A DNA stretch of 64,000 nucleotides. It comes from an uncultured Bacteroidia bacterium (GTDB lineage Bacteria; Bacteroidota; Bacteroidia; Bacteroidales; ML635J-15). Both the position numbers and the translations under genes were made by a program. Where the stretch lies: contig CADCCZ010000004.1 in assembly GCA_902800045.1 (NCBI GenBank), positions 186,001-250,000 of the forward strand, in the 5' to 3' direction. Shown in pieces: positions 9,346 to 17,481 of this stretch. The notes below the pieces were generated by a model. That model saw only the letters and a list, made by a program, of their open reading frames with translations. It was not told the DNA's origin and made no database searches. Position 1 is the first letter of the stretch, and every line of letters begins with the position of its first letter.

Positions 9346-10263
9346 TTAGTTGTTATTTACATTGTTTTCTACCACTGTAGCTTCGGCTGGTGCTGATGCA
9401 GGAGCGGGCTGAGCTTCGGGCTTTGGTGCTGGCGGAGTTGCCGGCTTAGGCGGGAAGTTTACAGCGTTGATTGCGCCTGTCGGGCATTCGGCAACACACT
9501 TGCGGCACGACTTGCACTTTGTGAAGTCGATATATGCGACATTGTTCTCGACGGTGATAGCCTCGAACGGGCAAACCTTTGCGCACTTGCCGCAACCGAT
9601 ACAAGCAGCCTTGCAAGCCTTCATAGCCTCGGCACCCTTGTCCTTGTTGATGCAGCCTACATAAACACGACGGTCGTTCTTGCCACGAGGTCTTACCTCG
9701 ATAACGCCGCGCGGACACATCTTGGCGCAACCGCCGCAACCGCCGCACTTGTCGTAGTCGATTTCGGGAAGACCAGTTTCCTTGTTAATCGTTATTGCGC
9801 CGAAATGGCATCCTGCAACGCAGTCGCCATAGCCGAGGCAACCGTACTGGCAAGCGGTGTCGCCACTCGATGTAGCGTGAGCGATAGCGCAGGTCTTGGC
9901 TCCGTCGTAGGTCGAAGTCTGAGGACGCTTGTCGTGCGAGCCACAGCATCTAACGACTGCAACCATAGGTTCCTTTTCCTCGGCTACAAGTCCCATAACG
10001 GCAGCAACCTTGCTCATGGCAGCATTACCGCCTGCTGGGCAGTACTTGCCATCGAGATTACCGCTCTTAACAACGGCTTCCGACAATCCACGGCAACCCG
10101 GGAATCCACATCCGCCGCAATTTGCACCCGGCAGACAAGCCTCAACCTCGTCGATGCGCGGGTCCTCTTCTACCTTGAATTTCTTGGCGACAAAGAACAG
10201 TATTATTGCTAACACTATTCCTAGCGCACACAAAGGTATCACAGTCCAAATTACAATCTCCAT
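9346..10263 (-). CDS. rnfB: Rnf complex subunit RnfB, ferredoxin-side polyferredoxin
   Basis: 305 residues: one N-terminal membrane helix (about 5-27), the four-Cys Fe-S domain CLPGANCGGCGFPGC (C43, C49, C52, C57), then several [4Fe-4S] ferredoxin repeats, ending in a Pro/Ala-rich tail and an Asn-rich end. It accepts electrons from reduced ferredoxin. It is the first gene of the rnf operon. No TAnnTTTG box is seen on the minus strand in the 130 bp before it, unusual for such a long operon. rseC, its usual upstream partner in relatives, is about 3 kb away. Confidence 0.97.
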   Translation of the reverse strand: MEIVIWTVIPLCALGIVLAIILFFVAKKFKVEEDPRIDEVEACLPGANCGGCGFPGCRGLSEAVVKSGNLDGKYCPAGGNAAMSKVAAVMGLVAEEKEPMVAVVRCCGSHDKRPQTSTYDGAKTCAIAHATSSGDTACQYGCLGYGDCVAGCHFGAITINKETGLPEIDYDKCGGCGGCAKMCPRGVIEVRPRGKNDRRVYVGCINKDKGAEAMKACKAACIGCGKCAKVCPFEAITVENNVAYIDFTKCKSCRKCVAECPTGAINAVNFPPKPATPPAPKPEAQPAPASAPAEATVVENNVNNN

Positions 10264-10302
10264 AAATTCACTGATTTAAATTATTATTTTTTGTTATTCT
10301 TT

Positions 10303-10375
10303 GTTTCTGGGTTTCTAAGTTTCTATGTTTCTAATTGTTTCTATGTTTATGGTTGTTTGATGTTGTTTGATGATT
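10303..10375. repeat. Degenerate GTTTCTA-type short repeat upstream of rnfB
   Basis: The plus strand carries GTTTCT at least five times with variable spacing, then two TTGTTTGATG units. The minus strand therefore reads as GAAAC-rich, purine-rich sequence directly before rnfB. A related GTTTCTA/TAGAAAC element occurs at 61975-62025. Function unknown. Confidence 0.7.
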
Positions 10376-10393
10376 TTGGGTGTTTATAATGTT

Positions 10394-10822
10394 TTACAAG
10401 TTCAAATCCACAGCACAAAGTTCGTTGTAGAATTCTTGAAGTTTTTTGACTTCAATTTTAGGGAATAGTGTGTCTTTGAGCACATTGAAATGCTTATCTT
10501 CAGTTACAATGTAGTCTGCATTTGAAACTATAGCACAGTCAACAAATTTATTGTCATCAGGGTCTGCCACTATCAGTTCAAACCTGTAATGAGCATCTAC
10601 CCTCATTACATTGTTAGCTCTCAAAATAGCTTCAATTACGATATTGGCAGCTAATGGTGATATATGTGAGGCGATAATTTCTTCATACTCTGCCAGGATT
10701 TCGTTTGACACGCAAAGCGTATATTTGCCAAGAATAAAATCTTCCCATACCTTGTAGTAGAAACTTCGTCTCGACAAGGATTGCAGCAGGCAGTTAGTAT
10801 CAAGAACAATGTATCGACTCAT
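10394..10822 (-). CDS. PIN-domain toxin of a toxin-antitoxin pair
   Basis: 142 residues, predicted Mg2+-dependent ribonuclease. It starts VLDTNCLLQSL (first acidic residue Asp8), has SNEILAEYEEI (Glu), then DPDDNKFVDCAI and VTEDKHF carrying the later acidic residues, as in the TIGR00305/COG1569 group of putative toxins. Its ATG overlaps the antitoxin stop by one base (TAATG), the coupling expected of such pairs. Its target RNA is not predictable here. The pair lies between rnfB and rseC. Confidence 0.88.
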   Translation of the reverse strand: MSRYIVLDTNCLLQSLSRRSFYYKVWEDFILGKYTLCVSNEILAEYEEIIASHISPLAANIVIEAILRANNVMRVDAHYRFELIVADPDDNKFVDCAIVSNADYIVTEDKHFNVLKDTLFPKIEVKKLQEFYNELCAVDLNL

Positions 10823-11049
10823 TACATTTGCTTATATGGTGTACGCATGTGTTCGTGTTTCCAAGCGGCAACCTTTTCGTCGGTAAGTTCGCCAGTATCG
10901 TAAAGGCGGTCTATTTCATTCTGCAAGCGAGAGTTCAGAAACTTCACGATTACATTCTTCAACTCTGCCAAATCGTCCTCGCGCGTAATGCAGGAAAGCA
11001 TATTCAGCACTTCGTATTGTGCAGGAGTTATTGTCGTTAATTGTGCCAT
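10822..11049 (-). CDS. Antitoxin partner of the PIN toxin
   Basis: About 75 residues, small and mostly helical, ending KHEHMRTPYKQM. It is named from its position and one-base overlap with the PIN gene and from similarity to small proteins that accompany this PIN family. The frame opens at 11082 with TTG; ATGs exist at 11073 and 11049, and 11049 (MAQLTTITPAQ) is preferred because it matches the usual length. A TAATTTTG box at 11087-11094 on the minus strand could be the pair's promoter. Confidence 0.72.
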   Translation of the reverse strand: MAQLTTITPAQYEVLNMLSCITREDDLAELKNVIVKFLNSRLQNEIDRLYDTGELTDEKVAAWKHEHMRTPYKQM

Positions 11050-11086
11050 ATCCGTTTTATTACATTGTTTCATGTGTTTCAAATTG

Positions 11087-11094
11087 CAAAATTA
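11087..11094 (-). promoter_or_regulatory. -7 promoter box of the toxin-antitoxin pair
   Basis: TAATTTTG on the minus strand matches the Bacteroidota TAnnTTTG box, 37 bases before the ATG at 11049. No good TTTG box lies 19 bases upstream; the nearest TTG is 23 bases away. Confidence 0.5.
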
Positions 11095-11208
11095 GAAAAA
11101 AATATGATACGCTGAAACAATTTATTGTGAACATAATTGGATTATTATCGTCACGCCTTTCTTCAGTGCAAAAGGACATTACAAAGACAAATAGCGCTAA
11201 GGTAAAAT

Positions 11209-11238
11209 GAAAAAAGTCCGACAATCGCCGGACTTTTA
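11209..11238 (-). terminator. Terminator of the T9SS cargo gene
   Basis: On the minus strand AAAAGTCCG and CGGACTTTT pair around a short loop, followed by a T-rich run; about 20 bases after the stop at 11258. Confidence 0.82.
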
Positions 11239-11257
11239 TCGTATGTTTCGCAGATTT

Positions 11258-13111
11258 CTATTCCTTCACAAACCTTCGCAGGCTGAGTGTAGTCGAAGCC
11301 GAGTGGATTCTCACAACATACACCCCACTCCTCAAATCATCCACATCACAAACCGCATTGTCTGCGTTTACCTCAATGCGCTTAACAACCTGTCCAAGCG
11401 TATTTACAATCTCAATCTCCGAAATTGTTTCCGAGGATGTGATGTTGAGAATATCTGTTGCTGGATTTGGGAATATTTTCACATCGACAAAAATATGTTC
11501 ATCAATGATTACTGGATTAATAAGATTTAAACTGCGAGTAAAAGAATATCCTGCCAAACTTGCCATAACATTTTCGTTGCCAGAAGCAAGAATTGTGGCA
11601 TTTTCTCCAACAATATTCAATCTGCTGCCCGATGCCCACGAAACATTATTTTCTGTGCCAACCGTAAAATGATGCTGAACCAAATCCACATCATCGTATT
11701 CATCTTCACTTTCGGCATATAGATAAATCGGTGTTGCAAAAAGCATTGCAAGCGAATCGGTTTCCAAGCCCAGCGGAATTGGGTAGCGACCTTCGGCATA
11801 ACTCCAGCCATCGCCAAGCATAGCGCGGAGTTCGGGAGTATCGCCTGTAAGTTGCGAAGTAAGGCGACCTTCCGTTTCACCCTCAATATCTTCGCCCGAA
11901 CCTCCCGACATTTGGCGGTCGTAGTAGTTGGAAGACATATTGCTGATTGAATCGCCTGTAACTTCCCACTTGTCTATCATAATATGCATTCCGCTAACAT
12001 CCAGGCAGTTGCTTATATGTGCAGTGTCATATACAGTCCCCACGATTCCGCCCGAAGTTGTTGCAGAAGCAACCTGTCCAGCATTAAAACACGAAAATAT
12101 GTTACTCAAACTACTAAGAGAACCGCTTATTCCACCTCGAATTTTACCGCTTAAAATTTCACCATAGTTAGCACAATTCCTAATTATTATGGAACCATCT
12201 CCAGCATTTTCAGTATTTTCACTATCACTTCCCATAATACCACCTCCGCAATATAATTTCCCTGCTCTTATGCATCCATAGTTTATGCAGGATTCTGTTG
12301 TCGGAATATTATTAGCATCGTTTTCGCCTCCTGTAATCGCAAATATTCCTCCAGATGGCAAATTATCAAAATAATCTATTATTAAGTCTTGGGGTGATGT
12401 AATATCTCCGTAATTTATACAATTATGAATAGTCCCACCGGTTATTACACATATTCCCCCAATAGATAAAAAACCTGCGATATTCCCATAGTTTTTGCAC
12501 GCAGATATAGTTCCACTATTTGTGACCGCTATGCTCCCCGCATAAAAATTCATTTCATTTTCTTCCGCTATTAGATTACCATAGTTTGTGCAATCTGTAA
12601 TTAAACCTGAGTTATTGTTAGCAATAAAACTATGTTCAGAATATGGGCAAATATCAATAGTAACATTTACATTGGTTTTACAATTCCTTATTTCCCCGAT
12701 GTTGGATTGAGTAATGCCAAAACAATAATTGACATTTCCAGACACTCTTACGGAATCTATAATACCTTGTGAATCAGAAAAAAATGTATAAAATACATTA
12801 TCGTAATTATTCAATGTATCTGGCAATAACAATGTGTGACCTTTTCCATTGAAATAACCGTAAAAAGACCCCTGAATTGGATTGTTCCAAAAGTCACTTT
12901 CAATTGCAATGTCTGCTACCTGTTGAAAATATTTATTCCTTGTATATTGTGTCGCATTATAAAAAAGAGAACGAAATTCGACAAAATCATTATAGTTTTC
13001 AATTAAAAAAGGGTCATCTTCCGTTCCGGATCCTCCGCTGCCAACAAACTGCTGCGAATGTGAATACGCAGTTATGAGCAGAAGTAAAAATATTAATAGT
13101 ATTTTTTTCAT
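11258..13111 (-). CDS. T9SS-secreted cell-surface protein with NYG/GGI beta-helix-like repeats
   Basis: 617 residues from the ATG at 13111; the longer frame to 13174 is rejected because MKKILLIFLLLLITAYSHSQ is a clear signal peptide. The body repeats NCxNYGxI and SGGI(V/C) blocks (about 140-430), suggesting a GLUG-like beta-helix. The last ~75 residues are a classic type A T9SS sorting domain: KIFPNPATDILNI, IVNTLGQVVKRI, LRSGVYVVRI. It is expected to cross the outer membrane through T9SS and be anchored on the surface. The ligand or substrate is unknown. It lies between rseC and the toxin-antitoxin pair. Confidence 0.85.
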   Translation of the reverse strand: MKKILLIFLLLLITAYSHSQQFVGSGGSGTEDDPFLIENYNDFVEFRSLFYNATQYTRNKYFQQVADIAIESDFWNNPIQGSFYGYFNGKGHTLLLPDTLNNYDNVFYTFFSDSQGIIDSVRVSGNVNYCFGITQSNIGEIRNCKTNVNVTIDICPYSEHSFIANNNSGLITDCTNYGNLIAEENEMNFYAGSIAVTNSGTISACKNYGNIAGFLSIGGICVITGGTIHNCINYGDITSPQDLIIDYFDNLPSGGIFAITGGENDANNIPTTESCINYGCIRAGKLYCGGGIMGSDSENTENAGDGSIIIRNCANYGEILSGKIRGGISGSLSSLSNIFSCFNAGQVASATTSGGIVGTVYDTAHISNCLDVSGMHIMIDKWEVTGDSISNMSSNYYDRQMSGGSGEDIEGETEGRLTSQLTGDTPELRAMLGDGWSYAEGRYPIPLGLETDSLAMLFATPIYLYAESEDEYDDVDLVQHHFTVGTENNVSWASGSRLNIVGENATILASGNENVMASLAGYSFTRSLNLINPVIIDEHIFVDVKIFPNPATDILNITSSETISEIEIVNTLGQVVKRIEVNADNAVCDVDDLRSGVYVVRIHSASTTLSLRRFVKE

Positions 13112-13255
13112 GGTTATATAAGACAAAAGCAATGGGATGTTCCTCATAGTAAGCGATAACACTCTTCTCACCATTATTTTCTCGGGATTAAAAGTTGATT
13201 TTCACTGCCGAAAAAAGTAGATTTGTTGTTTTATTATTTTTATCGTATATAAAGC

Positions 13256-13678
13256 CTACAATTTTTCAATCCTAAAGTTAAAAACCTTCTTTATCCTGTC
13301 TCTCAGCAGATATAGCACAACATAGTATGCCGTGAGCAACACAAGCGACACCAAGGCGGCGATTCCTTCGTTAACACCAATGCCAATCAGCACGAAAAGT
13401 CCAATCATCACCACCACAAACGGAAGCGCATAGCCGATAAGCACTGCCTTGGTGCCCATCGTCTGCGTCATCTTTACATTTACCTCGTCGCCTACGGAAA
13501 TTTCTTGTCCTTGCATAAGCTGGGCCTCGACGACCCTGCTGCCCGATTCGCTTGATCCGCAGAACGATGTAGCCTTGCAGGTGGCGCAAGCCGACGACAC
13601 CATAATCTCAACGATGGCGGTGCTGCCAGCGATTGATTTCACTGTTCCCTTGTGCGATATTTCTGCCGATTCGGGCAT
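13256..13678 (-). CDS. rseC: RseC/MucC-family membrane protein
   Basis: 140 residues: an N-terminal soluble part with the cysteine group SACATCKATSFC, then two adjacent membrane helices (about 80-125). RseC proteins are linked to sigma-E regulation and to the reductase that resets SoxR, and in Bacteroidales the gene usually sits just upstream of rnfB, suggesting an accessory role for Rnf. Here it has the same orientation as rnf but is separated from rnfB by about 3 kb. The symbol is assigned by family. Confidence 0.88.
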   Translation of the reverse strand: MPESAEISHKGTVKSIAGSTAIVEIMVSSACATCKATSFCGSSESGSRVVEAQLMQGQEISVGDEVNVKMTQTMGTKAVLIGYALPFVVVMIGLFVLIGIGVNEGIAALVSLVLLTAYYVVLYLLRDRIKKVFNFRIEKL

Positions 13679-13766
13679 TTTACAATTACAATAATAACGA
13701 TTGCAAAAATAGATTAATAAATGTTTTTATGCAATAATAAAATTAAGGAAATTTTAAGTTTCCCAT

Positions 13767-13812
13767 CAATCGTAAATCGTAATTCTAAAATCGTAAATAA
13801 TCTTTATCTTTG
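13767..13812 (+). promoter_or_regulatory. TCGTAAAT-rich promoter module with TATCTTTG box
   Basis: A TATCTTTG -7 box (13805-13812) is preceded by repeated CGTAAAT units (13767-13799). No TTTG lies 19 bases upstream. Nearly the same arrangement occurs at 41047-41089 (+) and 20021-20067 (-). The ATG of the next gene is 7 bases after the box, so the mRNA would be leaderless or nearly so. Confidence 0.7.
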
Positions 13813-13819
13813 CCGTCCC

Positions 13820-14455
13820 ATGAACGAAACAAAAATCATATCGCTTTTGCCAAAGTTCGACACCACATTCTTCGAAAGGTACGCCAAGATCGTGCTTGTC
13901 GATTTGCTCGGCGAGAAATACGCAAACCTCGTCAACTGCGACCGTCCCGACCTGCAGGACAACGAGGCTGGCATCGGCATCGAAGTTACCCGTGCAATGG
14001 TAACTGGCCGCGACGATGCGATTTCGCTCATCACCGACATGGCTGGTGCCGACGATATTTCCGACAGCGACATCGAACGCATCAGGCGCTACGGCTACAG
14101 CTACGGTATCCACCGCAGACTGATGGGTAAGGTCGAAGAAGAATTCTGGTCGCTGGCAATTCCGCTCAAGCGCATAATAGAAAGCAAAGTGTGCAAGGTT
14201 GCAAACGGATTTTACGGAAGTTTCCACGAATTCGGACTATTTGTTTTCTCGAAGGACGAACTTTCGCTGGAATACGCCACGCAAACTATGGACTATACCA
14301 TCGAAATACAGCAGGAAAACGCAACAAAGTACGCCACGATGTTCATTTTCGATACCCATTCGCTTTTCGTCTGCGACCTAGTAAACGACCTCATAACGCA
14401 GATTAATGTGAATGCCGAACAATGCGAAAGATATTATATGGATGCGTTAAAATAA
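13820..14455 (+). CDS. Unknown protein with a PD-(D/E)XK-like motif
   Basis: 211 residues from the ATG at 13820; the upstream part of the frame covers the promoter and is rejected. I do not recognise the family. Residues about 25-60 read CDRPDLQDNEAGIGIEVTRA; this Asp...Glu-Val-Thr spacing resembles the core of PD-(D/E)XK nucleases, but the Lys is not clear and this is inference only. The rest is mixed alpha/beta with no signal peptide or membrane segment, so it is probably cytosolic. No restriction or defence genes are adjacent. Confidence 0.7.
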   Translation: MNETKIISLLPKFDTTFFERYAKIVLVDLLGEKYANLVNCDRPDLQDNEAGIGIEVTRAMVTGRDDAISLITDMAGADDISDSDIERIRRYGYSYGIHRRLMGKVEEEFWSLAIPLKRIIESKVCKVANGFYGSFHEFGLFVFSKDELSLEYATQTMDYTIEIQQENATKYATMFIFDTHSLFVCDLVNDLITQINVNAEQCERYYMDALK

Positions 14456-14484
14456 TTTTTTGTTTTGCATTTCGATGAAAAGAT

Positions 14485-14492
14485 TAATTTTG
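14485..14492 (+). promoter_or_regulatory. -7 promoter box of the small lipoprotein gene
   Basis: TAATTTTG with TTTG at 14464-14467, spaced 17 bases rather than the usual 19. The start codon is 41 bases downstream. Confidence 0.5.
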
Positions 14493-14532
14493 CGAAGTGA
14501 AAAAAGAATGTAGAACCTAAAAGTGTAATAAG

Positions 14533-14979
14533 ATGAAAAAGAGTATTTTCTTTATGATTTTAGCAGTTGCATTTGCTTTTGCATCATGCAGTTCAATGTC
14601 TAATGTAGCTTCTTCAGACACAGTAGCAAAGACTGCTGGTACTTCATGCGGATCGTCGCTTGTAAACCTTTACAAGTCGTACAAGGCTGCTGGCAACAAG
14701 GTTAATATGAACGATGCCAATGTTCTTACCAATGCTATCGCTTTGTCAACCAGCATTTCTGGCTTAAAGCAGAATGGCAAGGATTCGGCTTATCGTAAGT
14801 CATACATTGCCGGTATGCTTCTCGGTGGTGCTGGTATTCTTACCGAAACAAGTGCTGCAAATGTTTACGACGGTTTGGTAACTTCGTCGAATGCGCTGTC
14901 GAACATCAACACATCGTCGAGTGCAAGTACACTGACAACTGCTGCAAACGCACTTAGCACAATTCTCGGATTGTTCTAA
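14533..14979 (+). CDS. Small Ser/Ala/Thr-rich lipoprotein, unknown function
   Basis: 148 residues. Signal peptide with lipobox-like FASC, so Cys19 would be lipidated. The mature part is low in aromatic residues and rich in Ser, Ala, Thr, Asn and Leu, with GMLLGGAGILTE in the middle. No known domain is recognised. It has its own promoter box and a bidirectional terminator at 15000-15027, so it is probably monocistronic and may be abundant. Confidence 0.75.
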   Translation: MKKSIFFMILAVAFAFASCSSMSNVASSDTVAKTAGTSCGSSLVNLYKSYKAAGNKVNMNDANVLTNAIALSTSISGLKQNGKDSAYRKSYIAGMLLGGAGILTETSAANVYDGLVTSSNALSNINTSSSASTLTTAANALSTILGLF

Positions 14980-14999
14980 TTTGTACGTAAACGAAAATA

Positions 15000-15027
15000 A
15001 AAATGGGCGAAATTTTTCGCCCATTTT
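15000..15027. terminator. Bidirectional terminator between the lipoprotein gene and dut
   Basis: 13-bp arms (AAAATGGGCGAAA / TTTCGCCCATTTT) with a 2-base loop; T runs follow on either strand. It touches the dut stop codon. Confidence 0.85.
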
Positions 15028-15461
15028 TATTTTTTACCCGTATGTCCAAATCCGCCTGCTCCGCGCTCGGTTTCGTTGAGTTCTTCAACTTGTATCCATT
15101 CGGCTTGCTCGTGACGGGCAATGACCATTTGGCAGATGCGTTCGCCATGCTCAATCTTGAAATCTTCGGTCGAGAGGTTGATGAGAATTACGCCTATTTC
15201 GCCGCGATAGTCGGCATCGATGGTGCCGGGAGTATTGAGAACTGTAATTCCGTGTTTCAAAGCAAGACCGCTGCGTGGACGAATCTGTGCTTCGTAGCCT
15301 TCGGGAAGTTCGATGAAAAGTCCTGTCGGGATAAGTTTGCGTTCCATCGGCTTCAGAACAATCGGTTCTGCAAGGTTCGCACGAAGGTCGATGCCTGCCG
15401 ACTGCGAGGTTGCATACTGCGGCAAAGCATTTGTGGATTTGTTTACTATTCTAATTTTCAT
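15027..15461 (-). CDS. dut: dUTP diphosphatase
   Basis: 144 residues, trimeric dUTPase that hydrolyses dUTP to dUMP and pyrophosphate, keeping uracil out of DNA and feeding dTMP synthesis. Motifs in order: SAGIDLRA (1), [12 protein letters not shown] (2), [16 protein letters not shown] (3, catalytic Asp and Tyr), ERICQMV (4) and [12 protein letters not shown] (5). Length is normal. It starts 4 bp after the flippase stop, so the two are co-transcribed. Confidence 0.97.
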   Translation of the reverse strand: MKIRIVNKSTNALPQYATSQSAGIDLRANLAEPIVLKPMERKLIPTGLFIELPEGYEAQIRPRSGLALKHGITVLNTPGTIDADYRGEIGVILINLSTEDFKIEHGERICQMVIARHEQAEWIQVEELNETERGAGGFGHTGKK

Positions 15462-15465
15462 TGTA

Positions 15466-16980
15466 TTATCGTTTTAACAATTTTCGTTTTACACCAGAGA
15501 TAACCTGCTTTACCAGCACTCGTTCGTTGTACATAACAACAGCAAGATACAATATCATCAGTAACGTGTTGACAATTATTGCAATAACTGTGCTTTCGGG
15601 ATACAGGAACTCTCTCATATACTTTTCGGCAAGGAATATTCCTACCGCCAGTGCAAAATATCCGAATATCGGCATAAGTTTGTATGGCACAGGATTTTTC
15701 TTACGTCCGATCAGGTACGAAAGCACCATGCAGATTCCATAGCCGGCAAATCCGCCCCAAGCGCAAGCCATATAACCGATTTGCGGTACAAGCAGGAAGT
15801 TGATTGCCAGCAGTACTGCACATCCGATTGCTGAAATTATTGCGCCCCAGTACGTCTGGTCGGTAAGTTTGTACCAGAATGACAGGTTGAAATAAATTCC
15901 CATGAAAATTTCCGCCATCATCACAATCGGAACGGCGTCAAGTCCTTCCCAGTAGTCGCTGCTGATGATGAACTTCAGTACATCGATGTACGACATTACC
16001 GCCACGAATGCCAGTAGCGTGAAGATGACGAAATACTTCATCACTTTTGCTTGCATATCCTTGCTTTTCTTGGCTTCCTCGCGGTTTTCGCCAAACACAA
16101 ACGGCTCGTATGCATAGCGGAATGCCTGTGTTATCATAGCCATAATCATTGCAATCTTCACACAAGCACCATATATGCCAAGCTGGGTTTCGCCTTCCTG
16201 TCCGGGAACTATAAAGCGGTAGCAAATCTTGTCGGCAACCTGGTTCATAATGCCTATGATTCCGAAAATCAGCAACGGCCAGGTGTATTTCCACATTTCC
16301 TTCATCAGGCTTCTGTCGAAACCGTTGCGCAGAGCTTTGAGTTCGGGCAGGAATCCAAAGGTAATCAGCGAAGTACATATCAGGTTAACTACGAAAATGT
16401 ATCCTACCTGATAGCTCGGGCTGTACCATCCCATAAGCGACGGACACCATTCGCACATTTTTGGTGCAAGCAGGAATATGAAGAGGTTCATACCTATATT
16501 GAGGAATATGAACAGCAGTTTCAGAAATGCAAACTTTATTGGTCGCTTCTGGTAGCGCAGGTAGGCGAACAGTATTGCCTGGAATGCATCTATTGCCACT
16601 ACAATCGCCATCATCTCGATGTATTCGGGATTGTCGGCATAGCCAAGCGCATTGGAAATCCAAGGCAGACAAGCCGAGCATAATGCTATAAAAGTAAGAG
16701 CAACAACACCTACCGAAATAAGCGAAGTGGAGAATGCCTTGAGTGGATTCACGCCTTCCTTGTTGGCAAAACGGAAGAAAGTGGTTTCCATTCCGAAGGT
16801 CAGAATCACAAGGATAAGGGCTGTGTAGGCATAGATGTTGGTGACAACTCCGTATCCGCCCGACTCGGCTGCAATCTTGTAGGTGTAGAGCGGAACGAGC
16901 AGATAGTTGAGGAATCGTCCGATTATGCTGCTAAGCCCGTATATAGCGGTATCGCCGACTAGTTTCTTCAGTTTTCCCAT
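15466..16980 (-). CDS. Polysaccharide/oligosaccharide flippase, Wzx/MurJ-like
   Basis: 504 residues with about 12-14 membrane helices. The N-terminus [22 protein letters not shown] and the early [12 protein letters not shown] are typical of the MOP exporter superfamily, which moves lipid-linked sugars across the inner membrane. The frame extends to 17007 but the ATG at 16980 gives the family N-terminus. The cargo (O-antigen, capsule or lipid II) cannot be told from sequence. It forms an operon with dut. Confidence 0.88.
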   Translation of the reverse strand: MGKLKKLVGDTAIYGLSSIIGRFLNYLLVPLYTYKIAAESGGYGVVTNIYAYTALILVILTFGMETTFFRFANKEGVNPLKAFSTSLISVGVVALTFIALCSACLPWISNALGYADNPEYIEMMAIVVAIDAFQAILFAYLRYQKRPIKFAFLKLLFIFLNIGMNLFIFLLAPKMCEWCPSLMGWYSPSYQVGYIFVVNLICTSLITFGFLPELKALRNGFDRSLMKEMWKYTWPLLIFGIIGIMNQVADKICYRFIVPGQEGETQLGIYGACVKIAMIMAMITQAFRYAYEPFVFGENREEAKKSKDMQAKVMKYFVIFTLLAFVAVMSYIDVLKFIISSDYWEGLDAVPIVMMAEIFMGIYFNLSFWYKLTDQTYWGAIISAIGCAVLLAINFLLVPQIGYMACAWGGFAGYGICMVLSYLIGRKKNPVPYKLMPIFGYFALAVGIFLAEKYMREFLYPESTVIAIIVNTLLMILYLAVVMYNERVLVKQVISGVKRKLLKR

Positions 16981-17060
16981 CTTGAGTATATATAAAAAAG
17001 AACACAATCACCCAAATACTTGGATAATCATGCTCGGCAAAAACAATAAAATTATTATTA

Positions 17061-17222
17061 CTATCTTCTCTTGTGCCTTGGTTCGTCAGAAACTGTGAGT
17101 TTCTTTCTTCCCTTAGCTCTTCTTCTTGCCAAAACCTTGCGTCCTTCAACGGTTGACATTCTTTCTCTGAAACCGTGTTTGTTTCTTCTTTTCCTCTGTG
17201 AAGGTTGAAATGTTCTTTTCAT
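17061..17222 (-). CDS. rpmH: 50S ribosomal protein bL34
   Basis: 53 codons on the minus strand. It begins [18 protein letters not shown] and ends [13 protein letters not shown], an Arg/Lys-rich protein of normal L34 length. A consensus promoter (TTTG at 17308-17311, 19-base spacer, TACTTTTG at 17281-17288) precedes it, with a leader of about 55 nt. The flippase start lies 80 bp downstream on the same strand, so read-through into flippase-dut is possible. Confidence 0.96.
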   Translation of the reverse strand: MKRTFQPSQRKRRNKHGFRERMSTVEGRKVLARRRAKGRKKLTVSDEPRHKRR

Positions 17223-17280
17223 CGCCTTATAATATTTTTATGTTTTACAATTAAGTTTCTTTTCCGTAAAAATCGGACTG

Positions 17281-17311
17281 CAAAAGTACTGCTATTTTTT
17301 TAATCCACAAA
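17281..17311 (-). promoter_or_regulatory. Consensus promoter of rpmH
   Basis: On the minus strand TTTG (17311-17308), 19 bases, TACTTTTG (17288-17281), then CAGTCC. Sequence outside the boxes also matches the rplU, rpmE and tRNA-Glu promoters. Confidence 0.88.
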
Positions 17312-17481
17312 ATTTTGTTCATATTTTTTGAAGGAAGATTTGAGTATGCTTTAATTTGCTGTAGATCAATGTCTTCCTGAATAATTTAGGCAAATATGCT
17401 AGCAAGTTAACAGTATGACAGTCAGATGTCGCACAGGCTGTTCTTCAATCAGACAGCAGGAATTCTTGCCTTTTATAGCTC

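Noticed and set aside
11282-11301. REP-like core CTGAGTGTAGTCGAAG near the 3' end of the T9SS cargo gene
   Set aside because: It lies inside the coding sequence for the conserved sorting domain and encodes ordinary CTD residues; chance similarity is the simpler explanation.
10394-13111. Mobile element carrying the toxin-antitoxin pair and T9SS gene
   Set aside because: No integrase, transposase, direct-repeat target site or attachment site could be found at the borders, so only an insertion hypothesis is kept under findings.
17312-17481. Possible structured RNA between the rpmH promoter and the OstA-like gene
   Set aside because: A weak GGAAGA..TCTTCC pairing with a large loop is all that can be seen; no promoter or terminator frames it.
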